Origin: Ceratodon purpureus
Taxonomy: Eukaryota; Streptophyta; Bryopsida; Pseudoditrichales; Ditrichaceae
Reading direction: 5' to 3'
Assembly: GCA_014871385.1 (NCBI GenBank)
Contig: CM026431.1
Location: 4,566,604 to 4,630,603 of the forward strand
Length of the DNA: 64,000 nt
The notes beneath the pieces are model-generated. The model had not been told where the DNA came from. It did not search any database and saw nothing but the letters and a program-made list of their open reading frames with translations. The stretch's first letter is position 1. Every line of letters starts with the position of its first letter. A program made the translations under genes and the position numbers. Of the stretch, positions 32,618 through 44,035 are shown piece by piece.

Positions 32618-33466
32618 ATGACGCGCTTGTGCTACCAGGCGGGCACCGATCCCAGTGGAAGGAAGTTCTGCTCACATGTATGGCTGGCGGAGATGCTCAA
32701 TTGCAACACAAAGCAGACCTATTTCAAGAAATCCTGGGACGCGCTGGAGAGAGCGCGGTTCCAAGAGTTTATGTGCCCTCGATGGAGGGCGGAGCTCCAG
32801 CTCGTCCCTGCACCGTCTTACATCCGCATCTGGTTGCCTGATCTGCCAGACAAGGTGCTCAAAGAATTCGGCCAGATCTTCCGCACACGGCCTAACTTGG
32901 TGCGACCCTGGGCTTCGAGAATGGAGCATATCTACGGAGCTATCACGCACCAGTTTGACAGCGTCTTCTCGGTGGAGGGAAGAATTGGAGCTCGGCTGCT
33001 TGTGTACCAGGACCGCGACATCAAGACGCTCAATGTCTTCTGGCCGTTGTTCTATTTCGGCCAAGGGGAGCAGCAGACCCAGCAGTACATGGAGAAGCTG
33101 GAGTACTTGGAAACACGGTGGGCGACCATCAGCCCGAGCTATGTTGCAGGTGGGAGGAGGCCGAAGATCCCACGTCCTCGCAAAAGGGACGACCCTTGGG
33201 ATTGCTACTGCCATGTCGAAGGGAGCTGCGATTGTCACTGTCACCTTCAAAAAAGGTGTGGGTGCATATGCACGAGGGATTGCTCGTGTCACTGCCATAG
33301 AACAAAGTGTTGCCACTGCGTCACTCACTCACAGCGGGGGTGCGTCAAATGCAACTGTCATCTGCATAAGGCGCATTGCAGGAAGGTGAAGAAATGTAGG
33401 TGCCGATGCCACACAGATGAAATACTAGAACAGAATTGGATCAATGAGTTCTCCGCCTGTTATTAG
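32618..33466 (+). CDS. Unrecognised 282-aa protein with a Cys/His-rich metal-binding-like tail
   Basis: The ATG at 32618 opens a 282-codon frame; a splice acceptor-like ACAG lies just upstream at 32599, so an upstream exon is possible. Residues 1-180 look like a compact domain with many aromatic residues (WLAEMLNCN, YIRIWLPDLPDKVLKEFG, FWPLFYFGQG) that I do not recognise. A basic linker (RRPKIPRPRKR, 180-190) leads to residues 196-265, where 21 Cys and 11 His occur in closely spaced CxC and CxCH groups (CYCH, CDCHCH, CGCIC, CSCHCH, CCHC, CNCH, CRCRCH). The spacing matches no zinc finger I know and resembles a metallothionein-like cluster fused to a domain. Metal binding is inferred from composition. 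Codon choice is GC-richer than the surroundings. Confidence 0.65.
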   Translation: MTRLCYQAGTDPSGRKFCSHVWLAEMLNCNTKQTYFKKSWDALERARFQEFMCPRWRAELQLVPAPSYIRIWLPDLPDKVLKEFGQIFRTRPNLVRPWASRMEHIYGAITHQFDSVFSVEGRIGARLLVYQDRDIKTLNVFWPLFYFGQGEQQTQQYMEKLEYLETRWATISPSYVAGGRRPKIPRPRKRDDPWDCYCHVEGSCDCHCHLQKRCGCICTRDCSCHCHRTKCCHCVTHSQRGCVKCNCHLHKAHCRKVKKCRCRCHTDEILEQNWINEFSACY

Positions 33467-34719
33467 GCCACCCTGCGTGCCCGTTCTTGTTGGGGAGAAA
33501 TGTTTGGTAACCCTGAATCGTAACAATGCGACAATCATTGCCTACAAGTAGCGCGATGTTTGTCTTGCCCGATGTAAACTGAGCGTCCAGAGACTTAGAA
33601 GATCATTTATAGTAGTTAGTTCAATGAGGTTAATACCAACTGTTGCGTACATTTGATCTGTTCAATCTTCTCTTCAAGTGAAAGGCGTTCTTTGGACCCC
33701 TAACCTTGCGGGGACGTTATTACAGCTACATCGATCATATTCTAATTAATTGTGCCTCAGGCAGAAGAGGGGAATCGTATTTTTCTGGATCTGTCTCAAG
33801 CCCTTCACGCGTTCGGAGAGCTGTCTAGTACACTCGCTTCTTCATCCCCGGATCTACTAATCAATCTGGATTGAGCGCACCACATCAAGCTTCTAAAAGG
33901 TGGGAACTTATCAAAGGCAAGTCCGTCACGTCCTTCCATGGACGACCTCTCGTCTTTATGCCTCTTATACCCTCATTGTTTAAGATCGGAGGACAAATTA
34001 TTTGGAATTCCACAATTTTTAACAGATCTGCTCCCAGAAACTGCAGATGTCTGCTGTAGTAGCTCTGAAAATTACATGATTTCAATCAGCTAAAGTTTCA
34101 CGAACCGTAATGCAATGTGCAAGCAATGTAGCAGTTGAACCTCGAACTATTGAATAGACTAAAACATCAGATTTCAAACAAAAGTATGTGGTTTTCATGA
34201 GATTTGATGTTGTTCTATGTTTGGAACCTTGCATTCAGACGTTTGGACTCCGGAGTATCAATCGAACTGACAAACATGAGTGCTATCTCCCAAATCAGAA
34301 GTCCGGATAGTTTTGATGATGCCTCAGGCTAGACCTGAGTCCCTCAAATTCCAATTTCTCGGTTGTGTTCATACTTCTCGCCCCTATCTACAACGAGTTC
34401 TAGTCCAACTTCCACTCCCATGTCAACTTTTCGGTCAGGTTCCACAAGCGCTGTTGAGGAGGTACGTGTTATCACTGTCCTCCTTGTCGAATTCAAGTTT
34501 AGAAGTGTGCCTTTGCTTATGGTTGAATGAGACCAGCCTATTCGGTGCGATGGTTTCAAGCTGTATTGCTTTATGTCCTGATTGTGCGCATTCGGGTATA
34601 CGGGACGTGCCCAATAAATATTGAAATTGCTTGTATCTTTGATGAAATGAGAAGGGATGACGAGCACTAATTTGAGATCAAACACGTAGGAGAGGGAGCT
34701 AGCAAGGGTACTCCGTAGG

Positions 34720-35823
34720 ATGCAAGCTGTGGACAAGCGCTTCTGGGAAGAAAGTAAGTTTCTGTTGCTGCGGAATGAAGTTGCACTTCAGACACTTCTC
34801 CACGGCGAAGCTTCTGCACAACCCAAACAGGTATTAAAGAACAAATTATTCTGTAGTCTTTTCTTTTTAGTTTTCTCAGTGTGGAATAAATTTTATCAAG
34901 TGACTTCAGGATGCGGTTCATCAAGAACCTGCTCTACGACTCTTAAAAATGGCAAAGAAGGCACTTTATAGAAAGGTTGCGAGCATTCAGTACCTTCTAT
35001 GCATTGAACGTTTTACCAGCAGAGTAATTAAGTCCTCTCGTTACTTCAGGAAGATGCAGAATACCAAATTGCAGAGCCGATGGCTGTTGATACTTATTAT
35101 CGAGACAGCGAGACTGAGGAAGAGGAGAGGGTGAAGCAGCAACGGTTTAACTCCATAATTGATGTAGAGGTTGGTCATAAAGTTGCTGTGGAGACACCCA
35201 ATGGATCTATCAATGGCCAGCGAAAGCACTATCGAACGACACAATTTCACATTCATGTACTGGAGGATCGTGTCAACAAGGTAATTTTATGCTCTCTACA
35301 ATGAAACTGCTATGGTGCTGTGAAATTCACACTTCGGATCATGTGTGTCGAGTTGAGTTGATGAATTGTTCCAGCACACCACCTATTTCTCGATGAAGGC
35401 AGACTCAGAATCATCGTTGAATTTAGGATCAAGATTCTTCAAATGTTCATCCATGTCAGGCTGAATGATTTGGCTAGTTGGAAATTTAGGACGAGGTCAG
35501 TGTCACTTATTTGTGAGGAAGTATGCATCTTCCTTACAAAGGCTCGTTCGGAATTGAGCATTCTGGTGCAGCACAGAAGGGATGTGGAATCGGAGATGAA
35601 CAGGCTACAAGAGGAGCATGTGCAGCTAAATAATCAGCTTTGCCGAGCTGAAACACAGTTTGATGAGCTCCTCCGAGAGCAGCAAACATACCTGACAAAA
35701 ATCTTCAAGTTGTATCATCGGGTGTTGCTGAATAGGGAGTCTCTACGGCAAGACCTTGAGGATTTTTTTCAGTCGACTGCCTCGAAAACCCACGGCGACA
35801 AATGCTATGTACCAAACTGCTGA
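34720..35823 (+). CDS. Four-exon gene for an unrecognised 229-aa coiled-coil protein
   Basis: Four exons, 34720-34830, 34910-34975, 35050-35280 and 35542-35823, join in frame through three phase-0 GT-AG introns and give 229 residues. The N-terminus (about 1-60) is predicted helical and basic. Residues 60-135 include an acidic patch (DSETEEEERVKQQ) and a beta-like stretch (VEVGHKVAVETPNGSING). Residues 137-205 are a coiled coil with heptad-like Leu spacing (SEMNRLQEEHVQLNNQLCRAE). I do not recognise the family; the layout resembles small kinetochore, cytoskeleton or tethering subunits, but that is only a guess. The last exon's acceptor (TTACAAAG|GCT) is weaker than the others. Confidence 0.6.
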
Positions 35824-37110
35824 TTTCGTATACCGATAGACTGACCTCTACGCAAACAAGACCAACTCGAGGAAGCTGTTGCTGCGAAGGAAACTCACCA
35901 ACGTAAAGATGGAGGAAGGCACCTCGAGTTGGTCACTCACGAGATCATTGCGAATGACACCAGCTATCAATGGCATGATGCCAATCGGCTACATAGCGTT
36001 GATTGATCCCAATTGAGAATCATGAAGCCAACTTTTGCACTACACAATGTGGATACAGGCCCCGTTCAGTGCATGCCAAAGTCATTATTCAATATTTTAG
36101 GCACTCAGCATGGTCGCTGAGTATTGTTCAGCATCACAAACAAGTGGCGTTTGGGTTGCTAACCGAGCCACGGGCCTGTTGCTGTCTTGTCATCACGGGA
36201 AGAACTTCATTTCTGATTCAATTACGGTACACATCGCATTCTCTGGGTCTAAGTGGTCCCACCATTCAATTTTGAGGACCAGCATGGACGTTTGACAGAA
36301 ACCTGCTTCTGTGACCATAGTTTGCCACATTCAACAAAAAAAATACTCAACTGACAAGCAAGTGCTGGTCAAGGAAAAAGGACTTCCAACTTTGGCACTT
36401 TCAACAACACCAGTTCAGCATGCTTGCATGTTTCAAGCTGTCTGAGAATGGTCACGCATATGGCAACATGAATTCAGTACTCACCTCCCACTGGCATCTG
36501 CCATGGAAGCTATTCGTTTCTTGCGCACCCGGGTGAGAGTCTAGTTCACAAGTCTAAGCTCTTGGGAGTCGAAGCTGTTGCCTCTGGGAGACAATTAGAA
36601 TGTGGGTCTAGGTCCTGCATGTACTGTAGTTCATTGAAGTGAGTCTTAGAGCGATGACAAGTCGAAGGAAGAATCTAACTATTATGAATCTTCGCTACCA
36701 TTATGAGACTTTGTGACTCTTGTAATTTGCATAACATAAAACTTGTATGACTGAGCATCTTCACACACTATATATTCACGATAATTACAGCTGGTTCAGA
36801 TTCAGACCTTTTCTCGTGAATTGTAATAGCTTGTGAGTCAGGCACCAGATTAAGTAAGCATTCAATTTGAGAAGGAAGAAATTTCTGAATTCTAATTTTT
36901 ACACTTTTCTTCAATTATTTCCTTGTCATTACAGATCTGTAAACAATTTTTTCTTCAATTCTGCAGCAGATCTTCTACGTCTCCTCACATTGCCTGGACA
37001 GATCACTTGATCCACTCCACATACGCCGTGCACAACCAACAATCCCCTTCCACCTCTCTCACTAGAACACTGACCCCAAACACGTAGATCTACCTCCAGA
37101 CTCAGTAGCC
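35824..37110. other. Intergenic stretch
   Basis: About 1.3 kb between the coiled-coil gene and the FAD oxidase. It has only short frames (for example 36003-36275) without recognised motifs. No promoter element was firmly identified. Confidence 0.5.
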
Positions 37111-39132
37111 ATGCCTAGCAACTCCTCAAAAGCTGTGATTAACATGATGGTGGCGATGTGGACGATCACCAGTACATTAATCACCTGCACGGAAGGAGAG
37201 TATTGTCGCTGTTCGGATCCAAACGCTGCTTGTTGGCCAACTAGTGAAGACTGGGACGCTTTCAATGACACCATCAGTGGTCGCTTAATTGCTCCCAAAC
37301 CGACAGGTACCAATTTTTGAAACAAACATCACGCTTGTGATCAATTAAGCAGGTCCTAAATTCAAATGCAGGAAATTGGAAGCCCATTGAGGAGAGCCGA
37401 TCACACACTTGGACATACATGATTCACAACAATACCACATGACTGCAAAGATGCAAACGAGAGATTCAAATTACATGATATGAAATTACTTGATGTGCCC
37501 AAATGTTGTTGAACTTCATTCTGATATTCTCGTTCAAGTTGCAATGCAGGGAGCCCATGCCATGATCCACAGTACGACGCAGCAAAGTGCCAAACTGTTC
37601 GGAACAACAAAAGAGATTCTTACGAGCGAGCAGACAATGCAGGGAGCATGCAGTACGAGAATTGGGAGGGAGAAGGTGAGCAAACGTGCGCGACGGACGC
37701 GCCCAGGGGGAGTGGGTGTCATCAGGGGCGGGTGCCAGTGCGAGGAGTGCGTGTGGAGGATGTCGACGATGTGCAGAACGCCATTCGCTTCGCGACGCGC
37801 CACAACCTTCGCATCGTGGTGAAGAGCAGCGGGCATGACTTCCTGGGGCGAAGCGCAGCCGCGGGGTCGTTCCTCATCTGGATGCACAAGCTCAGGAACA
37901 TCACCATCCATGACTCGTGGGCCGGCGCATGTGGGCTCCATCGCGAGGCCGCGGCCGTCACCGTCGTGGGTGGCGTTCCGTGGGGCGAAGTCTATGATGC
38001 GCTCGAGGGGACCGGGTACATCGCCGTGGGCGGCATGTCGCTCACGGTGAGCGCAGCGGGCGGGTTCGTCCAGGGAGGCGGCCACGGCGCGCTGAGCCCC
38101 TCCTTCGGGCTGGCGGTCGACAACGTCCTGGAGGTGGAGGTCGTCACGGCCGACGGCACGCTGCGCGTCGCCAACGCGTGCCAAGAGGCAGACCTCTTCT
38201 TCGCGCTTCGCGGAGGCGGTGGGGGGACCTTCGGCGTGGTCACGTCCGTCACGTACAAGCTCCACCTAAACCCCGCAAACTTCGTGGGGACTCAGTTGCA
38301 GCTGGATCCGCAAGATGGAGCAGCCTGGACGACGACGACGCAGGAAGAAATCCTCACACTGTGGTCGCGCGAGACAGTTGCACTGGATGCAGCTCGTTGG
38401 GCAGGATACTGGTCCTTCAATTCTCTTGGATTTTCGGCCAATTTCTTAGTGCCCGCTACATATACAGCCGCGAGTGAGGCGTTCACCCCGGTAGTACAAG
38501 CCTTATCGCAGATCGCCAACGTGAATATCTCCTTGTATTCGATCACCAGCTACTCCACGTTCCAGGAGTGGCACACCTTGGTCTATAACCTGATCTTCCC
38601 CGAAACGCACACGGACTACACCGGGAGCTATGGTGTGCTGGCGTCGCGTATCATCCCCTTCTCAGCGCTAGACGATCCTCGTCGCGTGGCGAAATCCATC
38701 CTGGCGGCGTCGGCAGCCTCTGGTGATCATGGTATGCTGGGCCACATGGTGATTGGGCCTGGAGTTCGTGCAGGGGATCGCCAGAACCAGACGCTGGCCG
38801 TGACGCCGGCGTGGCGAAAAGGGGTTTGGCACTTGACCACGAGCGTGAGGTGGAACTGGAATGCAACGGAAGCGGAGACGAGAGCTGCTAGGAATCAAGC
38901 CCGGCGCTTCGCAGAGTCGCTGCAGAGTGCGTTCCCTGGCTCAGGAGCTTACGTTAACGAAGCCAGTTTCGATGAGCCGCATTGGGCGCGGTCGTTTTGG
39001 GGCCTTCAAAACTACGCCAGGTTGATGGCGATCAAGTCGCAGGTCGATCCCAATGGCCTCTTTGTTTGCCGGCAATGTGTGGGCAGTGAGTTGTGGGATG
39101 ACGATGGCAATTGCCGGCATGCTGAATATTGA
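37111..39132 (+). CDS. Secreted FAD-linked (BBE/PCMH-type) oxidase of fungal type
   Basis: Two exons, 37111-37306 and 37550-39132, join in phase 1 to a 592-residue protein. Exon 1 encodes a signal peptide (about 1-27) and CRCSDPNAACWP; exon 2 continues with SPCHDPQYDAAKCQ. Together they give the cysteine-rich N-terminal region typical of fungal secreted FAD oxidases. The FAD-binding PCMH domain follows: VVKSSGHDFLGRS with His161 as the probable covalent FAD attachment site, GGMSLTVSAAGGFVQGGGHG, and GGGGGTFGVVTSVTYK. The berberine-bridge C-terminus is present (YARLMAIKSQVDPNGLFVC). The family oxidises alcohols, sugars or alkaloid-like substrates with O2 and releases H2O2; the substrate is unknown here. 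The overall pattern is closer to fungal members than to plant BBE-like enzymes as I know them, suggesting horizontal acquisition. Exon 2 is markedly GC-rich. Confidence 0.88.
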
Positions 39133-40770
39133 ACGCGCAATTCATAGTTGGCTGAGTACGCCATGCCATCGCAATTATCATTTCACAACCCAATTGTAGC
39201 TCAGTGGGCTCATCTCAAGGTTTTGGCAAAGAATTGCCCATTAGTTCTCTTATGGAAAACCCAGATCATCTTCCTTTTAGAAGAATGCTCGCTCCCAATT
39301 GCACAGAATGCAGCTTGCATTGGATGCAATCTAGACTGTGATTGTGGCTTCTTAATTTTCTTTCTTGATACGTTTTCGTAGCTCGCTCACGAATTCCTTT
39401 GGTGGTTGCCTCTGTGCCTCGTCTGGCAGAATTCCAGGGAAGTGCAATAAGTTGAGCAGTTGTGGAGAGAAACTTTGAAATGGAATTTCAGAGAAACATC
39501 CATAACCGGTTGCTTCAAGGAGTGATAATCATTCTTAGTTGGCTGGGAAAAACTATACGTGCTTTAAGCAGGGGCACACCAAGTGAAAGTGGTGTACGTT
39601 TGAACAAGTGTGCATTATCATCACGCAAATTTCAGCATCTCCTCATGGCATGTGAAAAACAAGGATTGATTGTTGATTTGTGCATAAGTGATAAGATTAC
39701 AGTTAATTGCATTTGCACTAGAATGAGGGGTAGACTTGTTACCGATGGGTACATGAAGTGCGTAATTATTATCAGTATCTTTGTAGTGAACATAATGTAA
39801 TAGAATTCTTCTTTTGCACCACAAACCACCACATTTGCACATAATGCGGATCTGAACCACACACCCACTTTGCATATTAACACGGTGGATTTTATTGTCA
39901 CTTGAAGCTACACAATTCTTCAAATGTGAGTCAAAGTTGACCCTTTGAAATTATCACACTTCCAGAATGAGCAAAAGTTCCCCTAGGTCAACTTTTTCAT
40001 GATTCAGGTTGCTCCTAAAGTCATGGTGCACGGAAGCAATTTGTGTAGTGCAGCATGTGCAATGTGGTGAATTCTCAACAATCCACATCAAGAATTCGGA
40101 CCAGTGCTACTAGCTGAGCACATAATTCCCCACTACCTCTGTGCACATATTTCATGATGCTAATTTGTCTGTTGCGAATCCTCTACGGTATGGTATTAGA
40201 CAAATGCTCTCACAAAGTCTCTAATACGTATTATGTCTTCTGTTAATTGGGCCATACACGATTATCAATGGCGACTCTGGAGCTAAGATCCGTCCACACT
40301 TTTGGTATGCTGCAACTCAGGGGTGTCCTGTACGTCAAGACTCAACCTGCAAGTCACTGTCTTAAGTGTGTGTAGTCACTAGTGTCAATGCTCTCATGTG
40401 CTCAGAGTTTCCAGAGAAGATTAAAAGTCAGTTACATGAGGACCATCATGTGACTGTAATTTGTTTGAGCCTGCTGTATGAAAGTGGATCACATCAACTG
40501 TAACTCACTTGCATGACATCTTACTGTTCAATCGTAAAAGTGACACCAGGATGTTGGCACTAAAAATATCATACTATTTGTCTGTCAAGTCGTTTTGGAT
40601 ATTGATCAAGAGAAAAAAACATGGAAACAGTTGATGCACCAGAGCAATTCTGCGTATTGAGTCCAGCAGCTTCCACAAAAGATGGGGTAAGAGTGTGTAG
40701 CATAGTAATGAAGAAACAATATTGACAGGATCATGTTGCTTCTTAGTAACGTACCGTGATCTCCTGAATT
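39133..40770. other. Intergenic stretch upstream of the His-rich gene
   Basis: About 1.6 kb with only short frames and no recognised repeats. The 112-codon frame at 39462-39800 lacks recognisable features. Confidence 0.5.
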
Positions 40771-41375
40771 CCCTATATAAACCACCCCCTTCTTCTTATT
40801 TCATGCACCATCTCATCACTCCCTTCTCTTGCCCAGTGGGCCACTTGCTCTTCGCCTCGCTCTGCCTGCTCCTATCCCCATTGTATCTACGACATCTACG
40901 GTACAATTCCAACGATATTGCTATTGCAGACCCCTATGAATGCATGTGTTTAGAAATGCTGTCAACTGATGGATTCATATAGCGTTGAGTAGTCAATACA
41001 TGGAACTGTAATTATACCAATCGTTAGGCTTGCTGTATCCATGCACACTGACGTAGTAACAGATTGTATGCATTGTTGATTTTTGAATTGGGAGGCGCTA
41101 TAGCAAAACACTCATTTTGAGTTCTTCCTCTGTGCCAATAATCAGCTGTTAATTCTCAAAATTTTCAATTCCAGAATATGACTTCATTGCATTGCTAGAC
41201 CCTTGGTATGAAGCTTATGGATATCTGGTAGTCAAATTTTGGAACTGCTAAAAACCCAGCCTGAGAACTTATGTCTTATAGTTGCTCTGCTGACATAAAT
41301 TCTTGATGTGGTTTTTCTGCTTTCTTTTGCTCCAGGAAACAGTCTCCTGTTTACAGAGAGAAACTGGTTCATTTC
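40771..41375 (+). promoter_or_regulatory. TATA box, leader and probable leader intron of the His-rich gene
   Basis: CCCTATATAAACC at 40771-40783 is a strong plant TATA box followed by a C/T-rich initiator stretch at 40784-40830. About 560 bp downstream a good acceptor (TTTTGCTCCAG|GAAACAG, near 41336) precedes the start codon, so a leader intron is likely. The 86-codon frame at 40722 begins before the TATA box and is rejected as coding. Confidence 0.6.
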
Positions 41376-41867
41376 ATGCCCATGGCGACCATGAAACCTT
41401 TCATGTTGGCCGCAGCAGCCCTGGCTCTGTTCGCCATTGCCCTCACCTTCTCTTCACCACCAGTGGAAGGCCGAGAGCTCCTGCAGATCAAACCTGAAGC
41501 TGAGAAGACCGAATTAACTGAAGCTGAGAAGACTGTTCAACCTGACGCTGAGAAGACCGAAGCTGAAGCCGCAAAGACGTGGGGCAAGTCTCCACCATGG
41601 CACAAGGCCCCCCACCATGGCCACCATGGTCACCATGACGGGGAGAAACCTCCTCATCACGATGGCAAGAAACCTCATCACCATGACGGCAAGAAGCCTC
41701 CTCACCATGATGATAAGAAGCCTCCTCACCATGACGACAAGAAACCTCCTCACCATGATGGCAAGAAACCGACTCCTCACCACAACGGCAAACCTCATCA
41801 CCATGATGGCAAGCCACACTACCATGGCAATGACAAGAAGAAGCCGTACCCTTCACCTCCTTACTGA
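41376..41867 (+). CDS. Secreted His/Lys/Pro-rich repeat protein
   Basis: 163 codons from the first ATG (a second in-frame ATG at 41382 is equally likely). Residues 1-33 form a signal peptide (FMLAAAALALFAIALTF, cleavage near VEG/RELL). Residues 36-68 contain three short Lys/Glu repeats (EAEKTE type). From about residue 72 the chain is a tandem array of roughly eight HHDGKKPP-type octapeptides (24-bp DNA units). The composition suggests a cell-wall protein, perhaps related to proline-rich proteins, and the paired histidines could bind Ni, Zn or Cu. No family is certain. It lies downstream of a strong TATA promoter. Confidence 0.75.
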   Translation: MPMATMKPFMLAAAALALFAIALTFSSPPVEGRELLQIKPEAEKTELTEAEKTVQPDAEKTEAEAAKTWGKSPPWHKAPHHGHHGHHDGEKPPHHDGKKPHHHDGKKPPHHDDKKPPHHDDKKPPHHDGKKPTPHHNGKPHHHDGKPHYHGNDKKKPYPSPPY

Positions 41868-42763
41868 TCGACCACCTTGGCATTCGAAGAAACTCTGAAG
41901 ATTCTGCAAAACATGCCTGAGTCAGTGGTGATTGATCAAACTAGCTTGGGATCAGTTTCGGATTCATGTGAGATACTATCTGCTCAGCGTCAGTTGTGGT
42001 GTAGTGCTTATAACTAGCTATTGACAATATTCAATGTGTATGATTGTGTGTTGGTGGACTTTGTGGAGTTTTTGTAGACTCAGGCAAGGTTCAGACTGTT
42101 CCAGTGTCTCACTCAAATAGCTCTCTAGAGACTCAATGACAATATATTGTGAGTGCATTGCAGAGATTAATTGCCCTGTTTGAGTGCTCTGATGTTAGAC
42201 CAGCGCTTATAATTCAGTAAATAAAACAGAGCCTGCACCTTCGATGTTAAGTTACATGAGTTGCTTGAATCGTCGAATGAATTGAAGTTGTTGTCTTAAT
42301 TAATTCTCTCCTTAACGAAAGAGTGAATTGGGTTGTCTTTAGATCAGTTGGTTCGATTATTCTGTTGTTCTGACTGGAATTGCAACAACTATGAGCAATT
42401 GTTATTAACATGTTAGTGCATTGAAAGTAGCAGCTGCAGCATGCACGGAATTAAACCAGAGACAGTCTTGCTTGATCTGGAACGTGCCCCACACACACTT
42501 CACATTGTTCCTAGCTACCTTCCTTCACAGAACCACCAGACCTGAAGTCTAACTCACGGCACTGTATTTTGTTCCAGAACTGTTTCATTTCTTATTCATA
42601 TTTTGTAAATATGTTGAAAAAAATATAATATTTACAAGAATTGAGTTTATTTATCAAGTTTTCAAACAAATTCGAATTTTAATATCCACCATAATATATT
42701 TATGATACCCAAAAAACTTGTACATCCTATGTATTCAAAAAAGTTACATTCCTAATACTCCAT
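41868..42763. other. Intergenic stretch between the His-rich gene and the fucose-permease-like gene
   Basis: Contains the 3' region of the His-rich gene and, further right, AT-rich sequence. No gene is recognised. Confidence 0.5.
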
Positions 42764-44035
42764 TCACTTTGATTCTACATCGCTTGATGGAGTTGGTGCT
42801 TTTGCTAAAAGAAAAGCATATATAATGAGGTAAGTATATCCAACTGTAGGAACAATTTGACTAATCCTAGTACTTGTTTTATCTGCAATAGCTCCTTGAA
42901 TTGGGGGAAAAATAGCACCACCACCAACACCCATTACTACAAAACCGCCTGCTCTCTTGGTATTTCCCCCGAGATCTTGTAATGCTAATGTAAAGATTGT
43001 AGGATACATACATGATTCAAAGAAAAAAAGTATCATAATACATATGATACCTGAGATTCCGTGAAGTCCAATAGAGAGAGCACAAAGTACAGTGCAAAGA
43101 GTAGCATAGATCCCAAGAATGTACCTTGGTTGCAGAAACTTCATCAAAAATGTTGCAATGAAACGCCCAAGTGTGAAGAGAAGTAAAGAATAAGACAATA
43201 GTTGAGAAGCTTTTGTATCAGAATGAATACCATCTTCATTGAGTAAGTTGATGAAGAATGTTGCTACTGTGACTTGTGCAGCAACATACAACCACTGAGC
43301 CAATACTCCTCCAATAAAATGTCTCTGCTTCAAGAGTGGCTTTGTTGGTATATTTGATTCTTCAGACATCATTTCATCAGTAATCTCCGGTAATTTTGCA
43401 AAGAAAAATCCAATTGCTACCAAAAACACCCCGCAAGCAATTCCAAGATAGATGTATTTAACTGAAGTCAAATCTCCTCCATGTCCTGAACCAAAGAAAT
43501 ACTTTGATGCAATCAAAGGTCCTGCAAAGCTGCCCAAACCGTTGAATGATTGAGAAAGATTCAATCTAAATGACGCAGTCTTCGGGCTTCCCAATACGGT
43601 AATATATGTATTTGCTGCAACTTCAAGATTTGATAAGCCACAAGCAATAACAAATGTTGCAGCAACAAATCCTCCAAAGGTCTTGAATTGAGCACATGGC
43701 CAAAATAATATAGCTCCAATAATATATAATGTTAAACCACCTATAATTGAAACTTTATAACCAAATCTCCTCACGATCATTGAACCAATGGGAGGAAAAA
43801 CAATATACGCACCAAAGTAAGCCACTTGAAGCCCTGTAGATTGTAGTTTGGTTAAACCAAGAACATTTTGAAAATGCTTGTTCAACACATCCAACAATCC
43901 ATAAGCAAAACCCCATAGAAAGAAAAGAACTGTCACTAGTACTAATGGAAAAAGAGTCTTCTTCCCTGATGGAATTGTGTTGGTAGGATCACTCTCAATC
44001 TCTCCCCCACCTTCCATTGTAGCTACAACTATCAC
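42764..44035 (-). CDS. L-fucose permease-like MFS transporter (FHS family), fungal type
   Basis: An intronless 423-codon frame. The family moves sugars such as L-fucose with protons across the plasma membrane. Diagnostic segments: FFLWGFAYGLLDVLNKHFQN in helix 1 (residues 38-57), GLSNLEVAANTYITVLG and FRLNLSQSFNGLGSFAGPL in helices 4-5, and GGAIFPPIQGAIAD in helix 10. Alternating hydrophobic stretches indicate about 12 helices with a loop at the centre (LPEITDEMMSEE). The helix-1 wording is that of fungal FHS proteins as I recall them. The codons are AT-rich, unlike the GC-rich FAD oxidase 4 kb away. Transport substrate is not determined. ATG at 44035 is first in frame; the ATG seven codons on is an alternative. 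Confidence 0.88.
   Translation of the reverse strand: MIVVATMEGGGEIESDPTNTIPSGKKTLFPLVLVTVLFFLWGFAYGLLDVLNKHFQNVLGLTKLQSTGLQVAYFGAYIVFPPIGSMIVRRFGYKVSIIGGLTLYIIGAILFWPCAQFKTFGGFVAATFVIACGLSNLEVAANTYITVLGSPKTASFRLNLSQSFNGLGSFAGPLIASKYFFGSGHGGDLTSVKYIYLGIACGVFLVAIGFFFAKLPEITDEMMSEESNIPTKPLLKQRHFIGGVLAQWLYVAAQVTVATFFINLLNEDGIHSDTKASQLLSYSLLLFTLGRFIATFLMKFLQPRYILGIYATLCTVLCALSIGLHGISGIICIMILFFFESCMYPTIFTLALQDLGGNTKRAGGFVVMGVGGGAIFPPIQGAIADKTSTRISQIVPTVGYTYLIIYAFLLAKAPTPSSDVESK

Noticed and set aside
37534-38265. 243-codon minus-strand frame opposite the FAD oxidase
   Set aside because: It is a shadow of the GC-rich coding exon; the + strand frame carries the whole family signature.
40722-40982. 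86-codon frame upstream of the His-rich gene
   Set aside because: It starts before the TATA box at 40771, so it would not be carried by that transcript.
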